Assembly: GCF_002139915.1 (NCBI RefSeq)
Contig: NZ_CP018788.1
Span: 1,240,001-1,304,000, forward strand
Direction of reading: 5' to 3'
Source of the DNA: Campylobacter devanensis
GTDB lineage: Bacteria > Campylobacterota > Campylobacteria > Campylobacterales > Campylobacteraceae
DNA length: 64,000 bases
In this document: in pieces, positions 9,401 through 18,237 of the stretch
How the letters are laid out: each line of letters starts with the position of its first letter
Numbering within the stretch: position 1 is the stretch's first letter
Notes under the pieces: generated by a model
What the model was told of the DNA's origin: nothing
The model's input: the letters and a program-made list of their open reading frames with translations, nothing else
Database searches by the model: none
Translations under genes and position numbers: made by a program

Positions 9401-10113
9401 TGCAAAACCAAGAAAAAATCATAGATATGTTTAATAAAATTGCGCCCACTTATGATAAAGCTAATAAAATATTAAGCTTTGGAATCGACGCTTCTTGGAG
9501 AAGCTCAGCCTGTGATCAAGTTTTAAAAAATTTTAACTCCTCGCTAAATATTGCAGATGTCGCTTGCGGCACTGGAGATATGATTCAAGCATGGATTAAT
9601 AGCGCCAAAAAAGCAAATTTAAAAATTGACAAAATTACCGGAATTGACCCAAGTAAGCAGATGTTAAAAGTAGCCAAAGAAAAGCTCCCAAATTGTGAAT
9701 TCAAAGAGGCAAAAGCTGATAATACAGGATTAAACCCAAATACCCAAGATATAGTTAGTATAAGTTATGGTATTAGAAATGTTGTAGCTAGAACTCAGGC
9801 TTTACATGAGTTTAATAGGGTTTTAAAAATTGGCGGATATTTAGTTGTTTTAGAATTTACTAAAAGAGATAAAAGTGGCCCAATAGCAAAGATTAGGGAT
9901 TTTTATCTACACAATATTTTGCCTGCAATCGGTGGATTTATAAGTAAAAATAAAGAGGCTTATGAGTATCTACCTAGAAGCATTGAAGGTTTTTTAGACT
10001 CAAATGAGTTTTGTCGTGAACTTGAAAGAAGTGGTTTTGAGATGGTGATAGTTAAAGGGTTTAGTATGAATATTAGCACTATGTTTATTGCTAAAAAGGT
10101 TAAAAATATATGA
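9400..10113 (+). CDS. ubiE: Demethylmenaquinone methyltransferase (UbiE/MenG)
   Basis: This SAM-dependent methyltransferase makes menaquinone from demethylmenaquinone; Campylobacter uses menaquinones, so the MenG role is the one expected. The 237-residue protein has the family signature Y-D-x-A-N near residue 20, the SAM-binding D-V-A-C-G-T-G-D motif near 55, and the I-S-Y-G-I-R-N-V motif near 125 that marks UbiE/MenG. The start is a GTG that overlaps the upstream stop, with GGAAA nine bases before it. xseA begins inside its last codons (ATGA overlap at 10110-10113). Confidence 0.95.
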   Translation: MQNQEKIIDMFNKIAPTYDKANKILSFGIDASWRSSACDQVLKNFNSSLNIADVACGTGDMIQAWINSAKKANLKIDKITGIDPSKQMLKVAKEKLPNCEFKEAKADNTGLNPNTQDIVSISYGIRNVVARTQALHEFNRVLKIGGYLVVLEFTKRDKSGPIAKIRDFYLHNILPAIGGFISKNKEAYEYLPRSIEGFLDSNEFCRELERSGFEMVIVKGFSMNISTMFIAKKVKNI

Positions 10114-11270
10114 CAGTAAGCGATCTAAATGAGTCGGCTAAGGCGTTATTAGAGTCGCACTTCAACTCCATTGAGGTTGAAGGCGAGATTAGTCGCCTTA
10201 CTAAGCATAATAGCGGACATTGGTACTTTACGCTCAAAGATGAGAAATCTGCTATCAGCGTAGCTATGTATAAATTTACTAATCAAAATATAAAATTTGA
10301 AATAAAAGATGGAATGAAAGTTACGCTAATTGGTAAGCTTTCAATCTATAGCCCAAATGGTAGCTATCAGTTCATCGCTAGTCGCATTATTCCAATTGGT
10401 GTAGGTGAGCTTGAGCTTGCATTTAATCAGCTCAAAGAGCGTCTAGCTCTTGCTGGTTTATTTAATAGAGCAGATAAAAAACCACTACAAAAATATCCAA
10501 GCAAAGTAGGAATCATTACAAGTGCTAGCTCTGCAGCATTTGCTGATATGTGTAAGGTTATTAGTGATAGGTATGTTTTGCCTAAGTTTTATCTATTTAA
10601 TTCCTTAGTTCAAGGAAATAGCGCTCCAGCAAATTTAATTAAGATGTTAAATCTTGCTGATTCTATGGAGTTAGATGTAATTGTCATTGCTAGAGGCGGC
10701 GGGTCTAAAGAGGATTTGTGGTGTTTTAATGATGAAGGCTTGGCTTATGCAATTTATGAAGCAAAAACGCCTATTATCTCAGCTATAGGGCATGAGATTG
10801 ATTATAGTATTAGTGATTTTGTAGCTGATCACAGATCACTTACACCCACTGCTGCGATGGTTGATCTCTTGCCTGATAGTAATGAACTTCATCAAAAACT
10901 TGATATTTTTCAAAATACTCTTGAAGCGATTATATCATCTAAATTCAACAAATGTGAAAGCTATTTAAATTTAGCCAAAGCACAGATAAAATCTAAAGCA
11001 ATAGAACAAAAAATCAACTTAGCTACTCTTACTTTAGATAGTTTTAAGTCAAATTTAGATAACTTTTTACATAAAAAATTTAATTTAGCTCAATCAAAAA
11101 TTGATAAATTTGAGTTAGTTTTTAAAAGACAAGAGTATTTTTACAAGGTAACAAAAAATATGGCACATATTATAAAAGATTCGCAAATCATCTCATTATC
11201 TGAGCTAAAAAGCGGCGATGAGATTACTATTAGTTCACAAAATTTATGCAAACAAGCAATAATAAAATAA
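10110..11270 (+). CDS. xseA: Exodeoxyribonuclease VII large subunit
   Basis: XseA is the catalytic subunit of the single-strand exonuclease VII used in repair and recombination. The 386-residue product is slightly shorter than the E. coli protein. It has an N-terminal OB-fold (residues 1-100, with V-E-G-E-I-S-R-L and H-W-Y-F-T-L-K-D), the catalytic domain with A-R-G-G-G-S-K-E-D-L-W near residue 195 and G-H-E-I-D-Y-x-x-x-D-F-x-A-D-x-R near 230, and a C-terminal coiled coil. It is coupled to ubiE and followed closely by serC. Confidence 0.95.
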   Translation: MTVSDLNESAKALLESHFNSIEVEGEISRLTKHNSGHWYFTLKDEKSAISVAMYKFTNQNIKFEIKDGMKVTLIGKLSIYSPNGSYQFIASRIIPIGVGELELAFNQLKERLALAGLFNRADKKPLQKYPSKVGIITSASSAAFADMCKVISDRYVLPKFYLFNSLVQGNSAPANLIKMLNLADSMELDVIVIARGGGSKEDLWCFNDEGLAYAIYEAKTPIISAIGHEIDYSISDFVADHRSLTPTAAMVDLLPDSNELHQKLDIFQNTLEAIISSKFNKCESYLNLAKAQIKSKAIEQKINLATLTLDSFKSNLDNFLHKKFNLAQSKIDKFELVFKRQEYFYKVTKNMAHIIKDSQIISLSELKSGDEITISSQNLCKQAIIK

Positions 11271-11279
11271 GGGGATAAA

Positions 11280-12356
11280 ATGAGTAGAGTTTTAAATTTT
11301 AGTGCTGGTCCAAGTGCGATTCCATTAGCAGTTTTAGAGCGTGCACAGGCTGAATTTACTAATTATCATGGTCTTGGCTTTAGTATTATGGAGGTTAGCC
11401 ATAGGGGGAAAGTTTTTGAAGAGTTACACAATAACGCCATTGCTAAACTAAAAAGTTTTTATAATATCGGCGATGATTATGCGGTGCTATTTTTACAAGG
11501 TGGTGCGACTTTGCAATTTGCTCAAATTCCGATGAATATTTACACTGGTGGCGTGGCCGAATATGTAAATACCGGTGTTTGGACGCAAAAAGCAATCAAA
11601 GAAGCCAAAATCCAAAATATCAATTACAAGGTAATAGCAAGTAGCGAAGATACTAAATTTGATCACATTCCAAATTTTAATTTTAGCGATGATGCTGATT
11701 ATGGTTATATCTGCTCAAATAACACGATTTATGGCACACAATACGCCACACTTCCAAGCCCAAAATGCCCACTAGTAGTAGATAGCAGTTCTGATCTTTT
11801 AAGCCGTGAAATTGATTTTAAGGCACATAATATCGGTCTGTTTTATGGTGGAGCACAAAAAAATGCTGGCCCAGCTGGTATAACTATTGTTATAGTTAAA
11901 AAAGATTTAGCCGCAAGAGTTAAAGATAGCGTTCCTACTCCGCTTCGTTATACAACGCAAATAGAGGCTAATTCACTAGCTAATACACCTCCAACATTTG
12001 GAATTTATATGTTTGATTTGGTTCTTGATTGGATCAAAGATCAAGGTGGTTTAAATGCTATAAATGCTGTAAATGAGCAAAAAGCAGCTGCTTTATATGA
12101 ACTTATAGATAATTCAGATTTTTACAAAGCATTTGCAAAACCAGGTTCAAGAAGTTTAATGAATGTTAGTTTTGCTACTCCAAGTGCTGAACTTGATGGA
12201 GCTTTTGTTAAATTAGCTGAACAAAATGGAATGATAGGATTAAAAGGTCATAGAATCTTAGGTGGTTTAAGAGCTTCTATATATAATGCCGTAACACAAC
12301 AAAGCGTACAAACTCTATGTGAATTTATGAAGGAATTCCAAAGAACACATGGATAA
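11280..12356 (+). CDS. serC: Phosphoserine aminotransferase
   Basis: SerC is a PLP enzyme that makes 3-phosphoserine in serine synthesis and can also serve pyridoxine synthesis. The 358-residue protein starts with the typical [10 protein letters not shown] motif, has the Q-G-G-A-T-x-Q-F phosphate/PLP region near residue 79, the PLP lysine in the [11 protein letters not shown] motif near residue 197, and the C-terminal G-H-R-x-L-G-G-x-R-A-S-x-Y-N-A. GGGGATAAA lies just before the ATG. A hairpin that could act as a terminator follows. Confidence 0.96.
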   Translation: MSRVLNFSAGPSAIPLAVLERAQAEFTNYHGLGFSIMEVSHRGKVFEELHNNAIAKLKSFYNIGDDYAVLFLQGGATLQFAQIPMNIYTGGVAEYVNTGVWTQKAIKEAKIQNINYKVIASSEDTKFDHIPNFNFSDDADYGYICSNNTIYGTQYATLPSPKCPLVVDSSSDLLSREIDFKAHNIGLFYGGAQKNAGPAGITIVIVKKDLAARVKDSVPTPLRYTTQIEANSLANTPPTFGIYMFDLVLDWIKDQGGLNAINAVNEQKAAALYELIDNSDFYKAFAKPGSRSLMNVSFATPSAELDGAFVKLAEQNGMIGLKGHRILGGLRASIYNAVTQQSVQTLCEFMKEFQRTHG

Positions 12357-12361
12357 TTTTT

Positions 12362-12400
12362 AAGCCTTTTAGGTAGTTAAACTCTATTTAAAGGGCTTTT
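12362..12400 (+). terminator. Possible terminator after serC
   Basis: A ten-base stem (AAGCCTTTTA at 12362-12371 against TAAAGGGCTT at 12389-12398, with one G-T pair) is followed by a short T run. The loop is 17 bases and the T run is weak, so termination may be partial. Confidence 0.45.
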
Positions 12401-12446
12401 AAATTTTATATTAAATACAAAATATCTGATTGTAAAAATTAGACAT

Positions 12447-12480
12447 AAAAAAAGGCTACGACCCTTGCGAGTCGCAGCCA
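12447..12480 (-). terminator. Rho-independent terminator of ahpC
   Basis: On the minus strand, a nine-base GC-rich stem (GGCTGCGAC paired with GTCGTAGCC, one A-C mismatch; plus-strand positions 12455-12463 and 12472-12480) is followed by seven T residues (plus-strand A run 12448-12454). It lies 20 bases past the ahpC stop, as expected for a strong single-gene terminator. Confidence 0.85.
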
Positions 12481-12499
12481 AATTAATTAAAAGGTAGAA

Positions 12500-13096
12500 T
12501 TATAGTTTGTCGCCATCAGTTGATAGGTAGCTTGCTACACCTTCAGTTGTAGGTTTCATACCTTTATCACCTTTGTTCCAGCCAGCTGGACAAACTTCAC
12601 CATGCTCATTTGTAAATAGCATTGTATCAACCATTCTTACCATTTCATCGATATTTCTACCAAGTGGTAAATCGTTTATTACTGCGTGGCGAACTGTACC
12701 ATCTTTATCTAGTAGGAAGCTACCTCTTAGAGCTACTGCTTCATCAAATAGTACATCAAATCCTCTTGCCCACTCTTTTTTAAGGTCAGCTACTAGAGGG
12801 AATTGTACTCTACCGATACCGCCTTGTTTAATATCTGTTTCTCTCCATGCAAAGTGGCAGTATTCATTATCTGTGCTAACGCCGATAACTTCAATACCTC
12901 TATCTTTAAATTCTTTATATCTTTTGTCAAAAGCGATGATTTCGCTTGGGCAAACAAATGTAAAATCTTTTGGATAGAAAAATACTACTGCACCTTTTGG
13001 TCCAATGTTTTTATATAGATCAAAATTTTCTTCAATTTGACCATTACCTAGAACTGCTACGCCACTTAGTTGTGGTGCTTTATTAGTAACTATCAT
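12500..13096 (-). CDS. ahpC: 2-Cys peroxiredoxin (alkyl hydroperoxide reductase AhpC)
   Basis: AhpC reduces peroxides and peroxynitrite in the cytoplasm; in Campylobacterota it is recycled by thioredoxin since AhpF is missing. The 198-residue protein has the peroxidatic cysteine C49 in F-Y-P-K-D-F-T-F-V-C-P and the resolving cysteine C169 in E-V-C-P-A-G-W, so it is a typical 2-Cys enzyme. It is transcribed alone, against its neighbours, with an AAGGAG ribosome site, a strong terminator and a candidate PerR operator upstream. Confidence 0.97.
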   Translation of the reverse strand: MIVTNKAPQLSGVAVLGNGQIEENFDLYKNIGPKGAVVFFYPKDFTFVCPSEIIAFDKRYKEFKDRGIEVIGVSTDNEYCHFAWRETDIKQGGIGRVQFPLVADLKKEWARGFDVLFDEAVALRGSFLLDKDGTVRHAVINDLPLGRNIDEMVRMVDTMLFTNEHGEVCPAGWNKGDKGMKPTTEGVASYLSTDGDKL

Positions 13097-13131
13097 ACTA
13101 AATCTCCTTAATAATTTTTATGAATTGCGAA

Positions 13132-13163
13132 ATTGTATCTATGTAAATTTAACTATAATTAAA
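13132..13163 (-). promoter_or_regulatory. ahpC promoter with candidate PerR operator
   Basis: On the minus strand a TACAAT -10 box (plus positions 13132-13137) lies 35 bases before the ahpC ATG. Just upstream, 13148-13163 reads TTTAACTATAATTAAA, an AT-rich near-palindrome with only one mismatched pair. Its size and position fit a Fur-family operator, and PerR control of ahpC is established in C. jejuni; the site itself is my inference. Confidence 0.4.
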
Positions 13164-13226
13164 CGCAGATAAAACAATCTATAAAATCAATTTAAAAGTA
13201 ATAAAAATATGAATTTAAAGAAAAAT

Positions 13227-13258
13227 TTGCTATAATCGCCCAATTTTTTATTAAAGGA
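13227..13258 (+). promoter_or_regulatory. accD promoter and ribosome binding site
   Basis: TTTGCTATAAT ends at 13236 and is a clear extended -10 box (TATAAT at 13231-13236). AAAGGA at about 13254-13259 precedes the accD ATG at 13264. Confidence 0.65.
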
Positions 13259-13263
13259 AAAAA

Positions 13264-14136
13264 ATGCTAGGTGATTTTTTTTCAAAAATACGCAAAAAAC
13301 AATCTCACCCAAGTGAAGCTCCAAGTCACTGGGTAAAGTGCAGCAGTTGTAGCTCTTTAATGTATTTTAAAGAAGTTGAAGCATGCTATAATGTTTGTCC
13401 AAAATGTGGATATCATATGAGACTTAGCGCTCAAAAAAGAATAGAATTAATTAGCGATGTTGGAAGTTTTGTTGAATTTGATGCAAATTTAAGACCAATA
13501 GATCCATTAAATTTCGTAGATAAAAAATCATATAAAAAGAGAATTGAAGAAGGTCAAAGTAAAAATGGCAAAACAAGCTCAGTAATCTCAGGAGAAGCTA
13601 CAATTGATGGCCAACCAGTTCAGCTTGTGGTTTTTGATTTTAGCTTTATGGGTGGTAGCCTAAGCTCAGTTGAAGGTGAAAAAATCACTCGTGCAGTTCG
13701 CAGAGCGATAGAAAAAAGAAATCCACTTATTATAGTAAGTGCAAGCGGTGGTGCAAGAATGCAAGAGAGTACATTTAGTCTTATGCAAATGAGCAAAACT
13801 AGTGCTGCACTCAAACTTTTAAGCGATAATAGATTGCCATATATCTCAGTTCTTACTGACCCTACTATGGGTGGAGTTTCAGCCTCATTTGCTTGGCTAG
13901 GTGATTTAATCATTGCTGAGCCAAAAGCTTTAATAGGTTTTGCAGGCCAAAGAGTTATTGAACAAACTATTAAAGCAAGCCTACCTGAAGGTTTTCAAAG
14001 AGCTGAGTTCTTACTAGAGCATGGATTAATAGATGCTATAGTCCCAAGAGATGAGCATAAAAAATATCTTAGTGATATGATAAGATTTTTTATGAAAAAT
14101 GATAATTTTTATAGCCCAATTAATGAGGCTATTTAG
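13264..14136 (+). CDS. accD: Acetyl-CoA carboxylase carboxyltransferase subunit beta
   Basis: AccD forms the carboxyltransferase with AccA (encoded at 51.7 kb here) and makes malonyl-CoA for fatty-acid synthesis. The 290-residue protein has the N-terminal four-cysteine zinc ribbon (C26, C29, C45, C48) and the crotonase-fold core with S-A-S-G-G-A-R-M-Q-E near residue 160 and the G-G-V-S-A-S-F-A motif near 203. An eight-T run covers codons 4 to 7. The stop overlaps the rlmH start. Confidence 0.96.
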   Translation: MLGDFFSKIRKKQSHPSEAPSHWVKCSSCSSLMYFKEVEACYNVCPKCGYHMRLSAQKRIELISDVGSFVEFDANLRPIDPLNFVDKKSYKKRIEEGQSKNGKTSSVISGEATIDGQPVQLVVFDFSFMGGSLSSVEGEKITRAVRRAIEKRNPLIIVSASGGARMQESTFSLMQMSKTSAALKLLSDNRLPYISVLTDPTMGGVSASFAWLGDLIIAEPKALIGFAGQRVIEQTIKASLPEGFQRAEFLLEHGLIDAIVPRDEHKKYLSDMIRFFMKNDNFYSPINEAI

Positions 14137-14582
14137 TGCAAATTCTAGTCCATTGTCTTCAAAAGCTTGATGATGATAAAGATATAAAAGATTATATCAA
14201 GATGAGTAGCAAATGGGCTAATATTAAAGAGATTAATAAATTTAGCCCACAAATTGCTAAAGCTCAAATTCAAGGCCAAGCCGCATCGCATAGAGCATAT
14301 GAAGAAGCATATAAGCCTTGTTTAAATGGTTTTTGCATCGGACTTGATGAGCGTGGTGAAATGCTTGATAGCTTTGAGTTTGCAAAGCTTCTTAAAGATA
14401 GAAATCAAATTTCATTTTTTATTGGCGGGGCTTATGGTTTAGGTGATAATTTACGGGGAGAGATGCATAAGTTAGTGAGTTTATCACGGCTAACATTTGC
14501 GCATAAAATAGCTAAACTCGTACTATATGAGCAGATTTTTCGCGCTCTTTGCATTAATGCAAACCACCCCTATCATAAATAA
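14136..14582 (+). CDS. rlmH: 23S rRNA (pseudouridine1915-N3)-methyltransferase RlmH
   Basis: RlmH is a small SPOUT methyltransferase that methylates pseudouridine 1915 in helix 69 of 23S rRNA. The 148-residue product has the SAM-knot sequence F-F-I-G-G-A-Y-G-L near residue 94 and ends with the invariant Y-H-K tail. The start is a GTG sharing its first base with the accD stop. The accD-rlmH-dksA order is also found in C. jejuni. Confidence 0.93.
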   Translation: MQILVHCLQKLDDDKDIKDYIKMSSKWANIKEINKFSPQIAKAQIQGQAASHRAYEEAYKPCLNGFCIGLDERGEMLDSFEFAKLLKDRNQISFFIGGAYGLGDNLRGEMHKLVSLSRLTFAHKIAKLVLYEQIFRALCINANHPYHK

Positions 14583-14593
14583 AAAGGAGTTAT

Positions 14594-14950
14594 ATGACAA
14601 CAAGCCAACTAGAGTATTTTAAAGAGTTGCTTTTAGAGAGAAAAGAGCAAATTCAAAGAAATATCAATGATGCAGCTAGCGAGATTGATGGACTTAGACA
14701 AAGTGGTGCTACTGATGAGCTTGACTTTGCTAGTATTAGTGCTGATGAAGAACTAGAACACTCAATCTCAGCTAAACAACAACAAGAGCTTAATGAAATT
14801 GATCAATCATTAAAAAAAATTGAATCTGGAATTTATGGTATTTGCGATATGTGCGAAGATGATATTGATATAGAACGCCTAAAAGTAAAACCACACGCAC
14901 GCTACTGCATTACGTGTCGTGAAATTGCTGAAAAAACAATAATAAAATAA
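14594..14950 (+). CDS. dksA: DksA/TraR-family zinc-finger protein
   Basis: DksA binds in the RNA polymerase secondary channel and works with ppGpp to adjust stable-RNA and amino-acid promoters. The 118-residue protein is shorter than the E. coli one but has the coiled-coil region with acidic residues at its tip (D-E-L-D-F-A near residue 41) and a C-terminal four-cysteine zinc finger (C84, C87, C105, C108). An AAGGAG ribosome site lies before the ATG. Confidence 0.92.
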   Translation: MTTSQLEYFKELLLERKEQIQRNINDAASEIDGLRQSGATDELDFASISADEELEHSISAKQQQELNEIDQSLKKIESGIYGICDMCEDDIDIERLKVKPHARYCITCREIAEKTIIK

Positions 14951-14959
14951 GGGTAAAAG

Positions 14960-15952
14960 ATGAAAACTAGACGATTTTTCTTATATTCTGTTATCTATAT
15001 TGGGCTTGTTTGGCTGGTCACTTTTTCGTTTGCTGACCAAAATTATGCTATAAATATTCTTAGCTATACACTTGAATTACCAGTAGCTACATGGCTTGTG
15101 GTGCCACTTTGTATCTTTGCGATTTTAGCACTTTTGCATATGAGCTACTATGGGTTTAAAATCTACCTAGAAGGTAGAGCAATGAAAAGCGATGCTCAAA
15201 TTTATAATGTTTTAGCTAAGGAAATTTACCTTGGACTAGAGTCAAATAAAGATTTTAAAACCGATCTTTTTGCAGCTTCAAGTGAGGTTACAAAATCTCT
15301 TTCTCCATGGCTAAATTTAGGCAAACCAGTTCTTCATAACGATGATTTAAGAGCCGCCTATGAGCTTTACAATGATGTAAAAACTGGAAAAGTATGTGAG
15401 TTAAAAAGATTTAAGCTTTTAAAAACTAATCCACTCTATATCCAAAATGAAAAAAACAAAATTCAAGCTGACTATAAATACGCTATTACCATCTTATCTA
15501 GCAATGATGCAAACGAAGAATTAAGAACTTTTGCTTCAAATGCACTCGTAGAAAATGGTTCGTTTTTAGAACTATCTAAATTCAATCCAATCTACACAAA
15601 TAACGATGTATTAACACTGGTAAATAGATACTCTAAAGACAAATTTGAAATTAGTACAAATGATATGTTTGGAATTATTAATAAAGTTAAATTTACCTCA
15701 GATGAATATATTAAAATTGCTAAAATTCTTAAAACAAAAGTTGAGCCAGATCTGCTTATATCTATGTTTGAGCATCTTAGAAATGATGAAGGGGCTGCAT
15801 TTGAAGCATATTTATATCTACTTTATGACTTCCAAATGATAGAAAAGCTTAGAGAAGCGATAATGAGCGGTAATGCTAAATTTGAGCGTATTGAGACCTT
15901 ACTCTTTTTAAGAGATCATGGTAAAATCGCTAGAGCGGATCTATTTTATTAA
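14960..15952 (+). CDS. Conserved hypothetical inner-membrane protein
   Basis: The 330-residue product has two membrane helices (about residues 7-25 and 40-62) followed by a roughly 265-residue, mostly helical cytoplasmic region with no motif that I recognise. The hydrophilic region has repeated F-x-x-x-x-x-A-L helices and could be a repeat-type scaffold. It lies nine bases after dksA, and its stop overlaps the dusB start (TTAATG at 15950-15954), so it is part of the accD operon. C. jejuni has an unannotated membrane protein in the same slot. No function can be assigned. Confidence 0.85.
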   Translation: MKTRRFFLYSVIYIGLVWLVTFSFADQNYAINILSYTLELPVATWLVVPLCIFAILALLHMSYYGFKIYLEGRAMKSDAQIYNVLAKEIYLGLESNKDFKTDLFAASSEVTKSLSPWLNLGKPVLHNDDLRAAYELYNDVKTGKVCELKRFKLLKTNPLYIQNEKNKIQADYKYAITILSSNDANEELRTFASNALVENGSFLELSKFNPIYTNNDVLTLVNRYSKDKFEISTNDMFGIINKVKFTSDEYIKIAKILKTKVEPDLLISMFEHLRNDEGAAFEAYLYLLYDFQMIEKLREAIMSGNAKFERIETLLFLRDHGKIARADLFY

Positions 15953-16890
15953 TGATTGATTTTAGCTCAAAACCGTTATTTTTAGCCCCTTTAGCGGGCT
16001 TTTCTGATCTACCACTTCGCAGCCTAGCTAAGCGTTTTGGCTGCGATTGTACAGTTAGTGAAATGATTAGCTCAAATGCTCTTGTATATGAACATGATAA
16101 GACCTTAGCAATGCTAGAAAAATCTCCACTAGAAACGCCATATATAGTTCAGCTAGCAGGTAGCGACACAGACGTAATCGCTAGAGCAGTAGAGATTTTA
16201 AATGAATTTGATGGGATTGATGGAATTGATTTAAACTGTGGTTGTCCAGTGCCAAAAGTAATAAAACAAAATGCCGGTTCAGCCTTATTAAATGAACCAA
16301 AATTGCTATGTAATATCATTGAAACGATTAAAACTAAATCAAATAAACGCTATACTTCGGTTAAAATTCGTCTAGGATTTAACACCAAAATGGCACACCT
16401 AATAGCTCAAGATTTAGCTAACGCTGGGGCTGATTTTATCTGTGTGCATGGACGAACTAGAGCTGGTGGATATAGCGCACCAGTTGATTATGAAGCCATC
16501 GCTAAAATAAAATCAAATACAACAATTCCAGTTATTGCCAATGGCGACATTAATCTAGATAACTATCAAAATGTATTAAAAACTACTGGTTGTGATGGAC
16601 TGATGATTGGCAGAGCTAGTATTGGTTCTCCATGGATATTTAAAGAGATTAAAGAAAATCAAAGTATAAATCCAGATGAAAAAAGACAAGTAATTAAAGA
16701 ACATTTTGAACTAATGCTTAATACTTATGGTAATCATGCTATAGGGATTTTTCGCAAACATTTACACGAATACTCCAAAGGTCTTAATGGGGCTAGCGAA
16801 TTTAGATCTAGCGTTAATCAAATACACTCTCCAGAGCAGATGAGAGAGCAGATTGAACAATTTTTTGACCCATGCAGGGCTATATCTTAA
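15952..16890 (+). CDS. dusB: tRNA-dihydrouridine synthase
   Basis: This FMN- and NADPH-dependent enzyme reduces uridine in the tRNA D-loop. The 312-residue protein starts with the FMN-binding L-A-P-L-A-G-F-S-D motif, has the N-C-G-C-P motif with catalytic cysteine C98, the C-V-H-G-R-T-R motif near residue 164 and N-G-D-I near 197. It is a single TIM barrel with a helical C-terminal domain, as in the family. DusB is the most likely subtype; substrate position is not proven. It overlaps recO by 19 bases. Confidence 0.9.
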   Translation: MIDFSSKPLFLAPLAGFSDLPLRSLAKRFGCDCTVSEMISSNALVYEHDKTLAMLEKSPLETPYIVQLAGSDTDVIARAVEILNEFDGIDGIDLNCGCPVPKVIKQNAGSALLNEPKLLCNIIETIKTKSNKRYTSVKIRLGFNTKMAHLIAQDLANAGADFICVHGRTRAGGYSAPVDYEAIAKIKSNTTIPVIANGDINLDNYQNVLKTTGCDGLMIGRASIGSPWIFKEIKENQSINPDEKRQVIKEHFELMLNTYGNHAIGIFRKHLHEYSKGLNGASEFRSSVNQIHSPEQMREQIEQFFDPCRAIS

Positions 16891-17486
16891 AGGTTCAAAA
16901 AGTAAGAGATGAAGACTGTATTGTCACAATTCTCTCTCCGCACAAACAGATCAAATGTTATAGGTTTTATGGCGCTCGTCACCCTATTATCACTCAAGGA
17001 TTTAAACTTGATTTTGAATTAGTTGAAAGTAAAAGCTTTTTGCCGCATCTTCGCTCGACTATGCATCTAGGATTTAGCTGGTTAATTGAGCGTGAACGAC
17101 TTTTAGTTTGGCAAAATTTTATGCGGCTAATGGCTGATCATTTACGTGATGTACAAGAGAGTGATGAGTTTTATTTTGAAATACTTGAAATGTGTGCTAA
17201 GAAATTTCACCGCCAAAACCCTATTAGAGTCGTACTTGAATCCTATGCAATGATTTTAAAATTTGAGGGGCGATTGCATATTGATACTAGTTGTTTTATC
17301 TGCGATGGCAAGCTTAATGAACAAGTCGGACTTGGTAGAGCATTTTTACTTGCCCATCCTGAATGCATAGGCAAAAATCCATTAAACTATGATAGCGTGA
17401 TCAAATTTCTTTCTACTGCTTCAACTGCTCACTTAAACGATACACAAATCAAAGAGTTATATTTTATCCTTTTAGAGGGGTTTTAA
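16872..17486 (+). CDS. recO: RecO-like recombination mediator
   Basis: RecO promotes strand annealing and RecA loading in the RecFOR/RecOR pathway. The 204-residue product has the N-terminal OB-fold signature (M-Q-G-Y-I-L-K-V-Q-K-V-R-D-E-D near the start) and a helical C-terminal half with a single C-x-x-C (C-F-I-C, near residue 151) where many RecO proteins carry four zinc cysteines. Campylobacterota RecO is short and divergent; the same gene type was identified in H. pylori. It overlaps the end of dusB and ends the operon. Confidence 0.8.
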   Translation: MQGYILKVQKVRDEDCIVTILSPHKQIKCYRFYGARHPIITQGFKLDFELVESKSFLPHLRSTMHLGFSWLIERERLLVWQNFMRLMADHLRDVQESDEFYFEILEMCAKKFHRQNPIRVVLESYAMILKFEGRLHIDTSCFICDGKLNEQVGLGRAFLLAHPECIGKNPLNYDSVIKFLSTASTAHLNDTQIKELYFILLEGF

Positions 17487-17670
17487 TTTTTTGTTTATAT
17501 GGATTGCTTTATCTTCTAAAACATATCAAGAAAATAATAATAAAATAAATCAAAAGTATTAAAGTAAATATTTTGATAAGTATTTATTTTGCAAGTTATT
17601 ATTACGGCAATATAATATAATCTAAAACTAAAAAGCACTATTTTACACTAAATATATTAGAATTTAATAT

Positions 17671-17710
17671 ATTTTTTTATAAAATTTGTAGTTTAGAAAA
17701 TTGCGGGAGA
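17671..17710 (+). promoter_or_regulatory. Promoter and ribosome site of the PAS-chemoreceptor operon
   Basis: The 230-base gap after recO is very AT-rich and holds no gene. Near its end ATTTTTTTATAAAAT (about 17670-17684) gives a T-rich stretch followed by TATAAA, and GGGAGAG at 17705-17711 is a good ribosome site for the ATG at 17716, which decides that start over the upstream TTG at 17701. Just upstream the sequence AATATATT occurs twice, seven bases apart. Confidence 0.5.
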
Positions 17711-17715
17711 GCAAA

Positions 17716-18234
17716 ATGAGTACTAATCTACTAAATAATCAGCAAAAAGAGATTGGCGATGAAGCTTTCATTACTACAAAGACAGATTTAAAAGGCTACA
17801 TTACTTATGCTAATAGCTATTTTTTAAATATCGTAAATGCCAAAAATTCAGATCTCATAGGCAAAAATCACAATATAGTTCGCCATCCTGATATGCCAAA
17901 GTATGTATTTAAGCTACTTTGGGATAGGATAAAAAACAAACAAGAGATATTTGCTTTTGTTAAAAATATAACCTTTGATGGTGGGTATTACTGGGTATTT
18001 GCCAATGTTACAAGCTCTCTTGATGAAAGTGGCAATATCATAGGCTACTACTCAGTGCGACGCAAAGCCAATCCACAAGCCGTGGAGAAAATCATCCCAA
18101 TATACCAAAAAATGTTAGAATTAGAAAAATTCAGCGGAATCGAAGCTAGCCAAAAATATATAGCCGATTTATTAGCTACGCACAACACTACATACGACCG
18201 CTTTGTCAATGAACTACAAAGAACAAAAGGATAA
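17716..18234 (+). CDS. Aer-type PAS sensor protein (CetB-like)
   Basis: This 172-residue soluble protein is a single PAS domain of the redox/energy-taxis type. It has the R-H-P-D-M-P motif near residue 56, the F-K-L-L-W-D segment, the V-K-N-x-x-x-D-G-x-Y-Y-W-V-x-A-N strand pair near 92-108 and the Y-x-S-V-R-R exit strand, all of which match FAD-binding Aer PAS domains. A C-terminal helical tail of 50 residues follows. In C. jejuni CetB is a similar stand-alone PAS protein that signals through the membrane partner CetA. Here the next gene, three bases downstream, encodes a soluble receptor, so the pair probably forms a split energy-taxis system. FAD binding is inferred. Confidence 0.85.
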   Translation: MSTNLLNNQQKEIGDEAFITTKTDLKGYITYANSYFLNIVNAKNSDLIGKNHNIVRHPDMPKYVFKLLWDRIKNKQEIFAFVKNITFDGGYYWVFANVTSSLDESGNIIGYYSVRRKANPQAVEKIIPIYQKMLELEKFSGIEASQKYIADLLATHNTTYDRFVNELQRTKG

Positions 18235-18237
18235 TAA

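Noticed and set aside
13275-13282. Eight-T run at codons 4-7 of accD as a phase-variable tract
   Set aside because: accD should be essential and is in frame; long A/T runs are common by chance in this AT-rich genome.
17640-17680. Repeated AATATATT near 17651-17673 as an operator
   Set aside because: The sequence is low-complexity AT and self-palindromic; such pairs are expected by chance in this composition.
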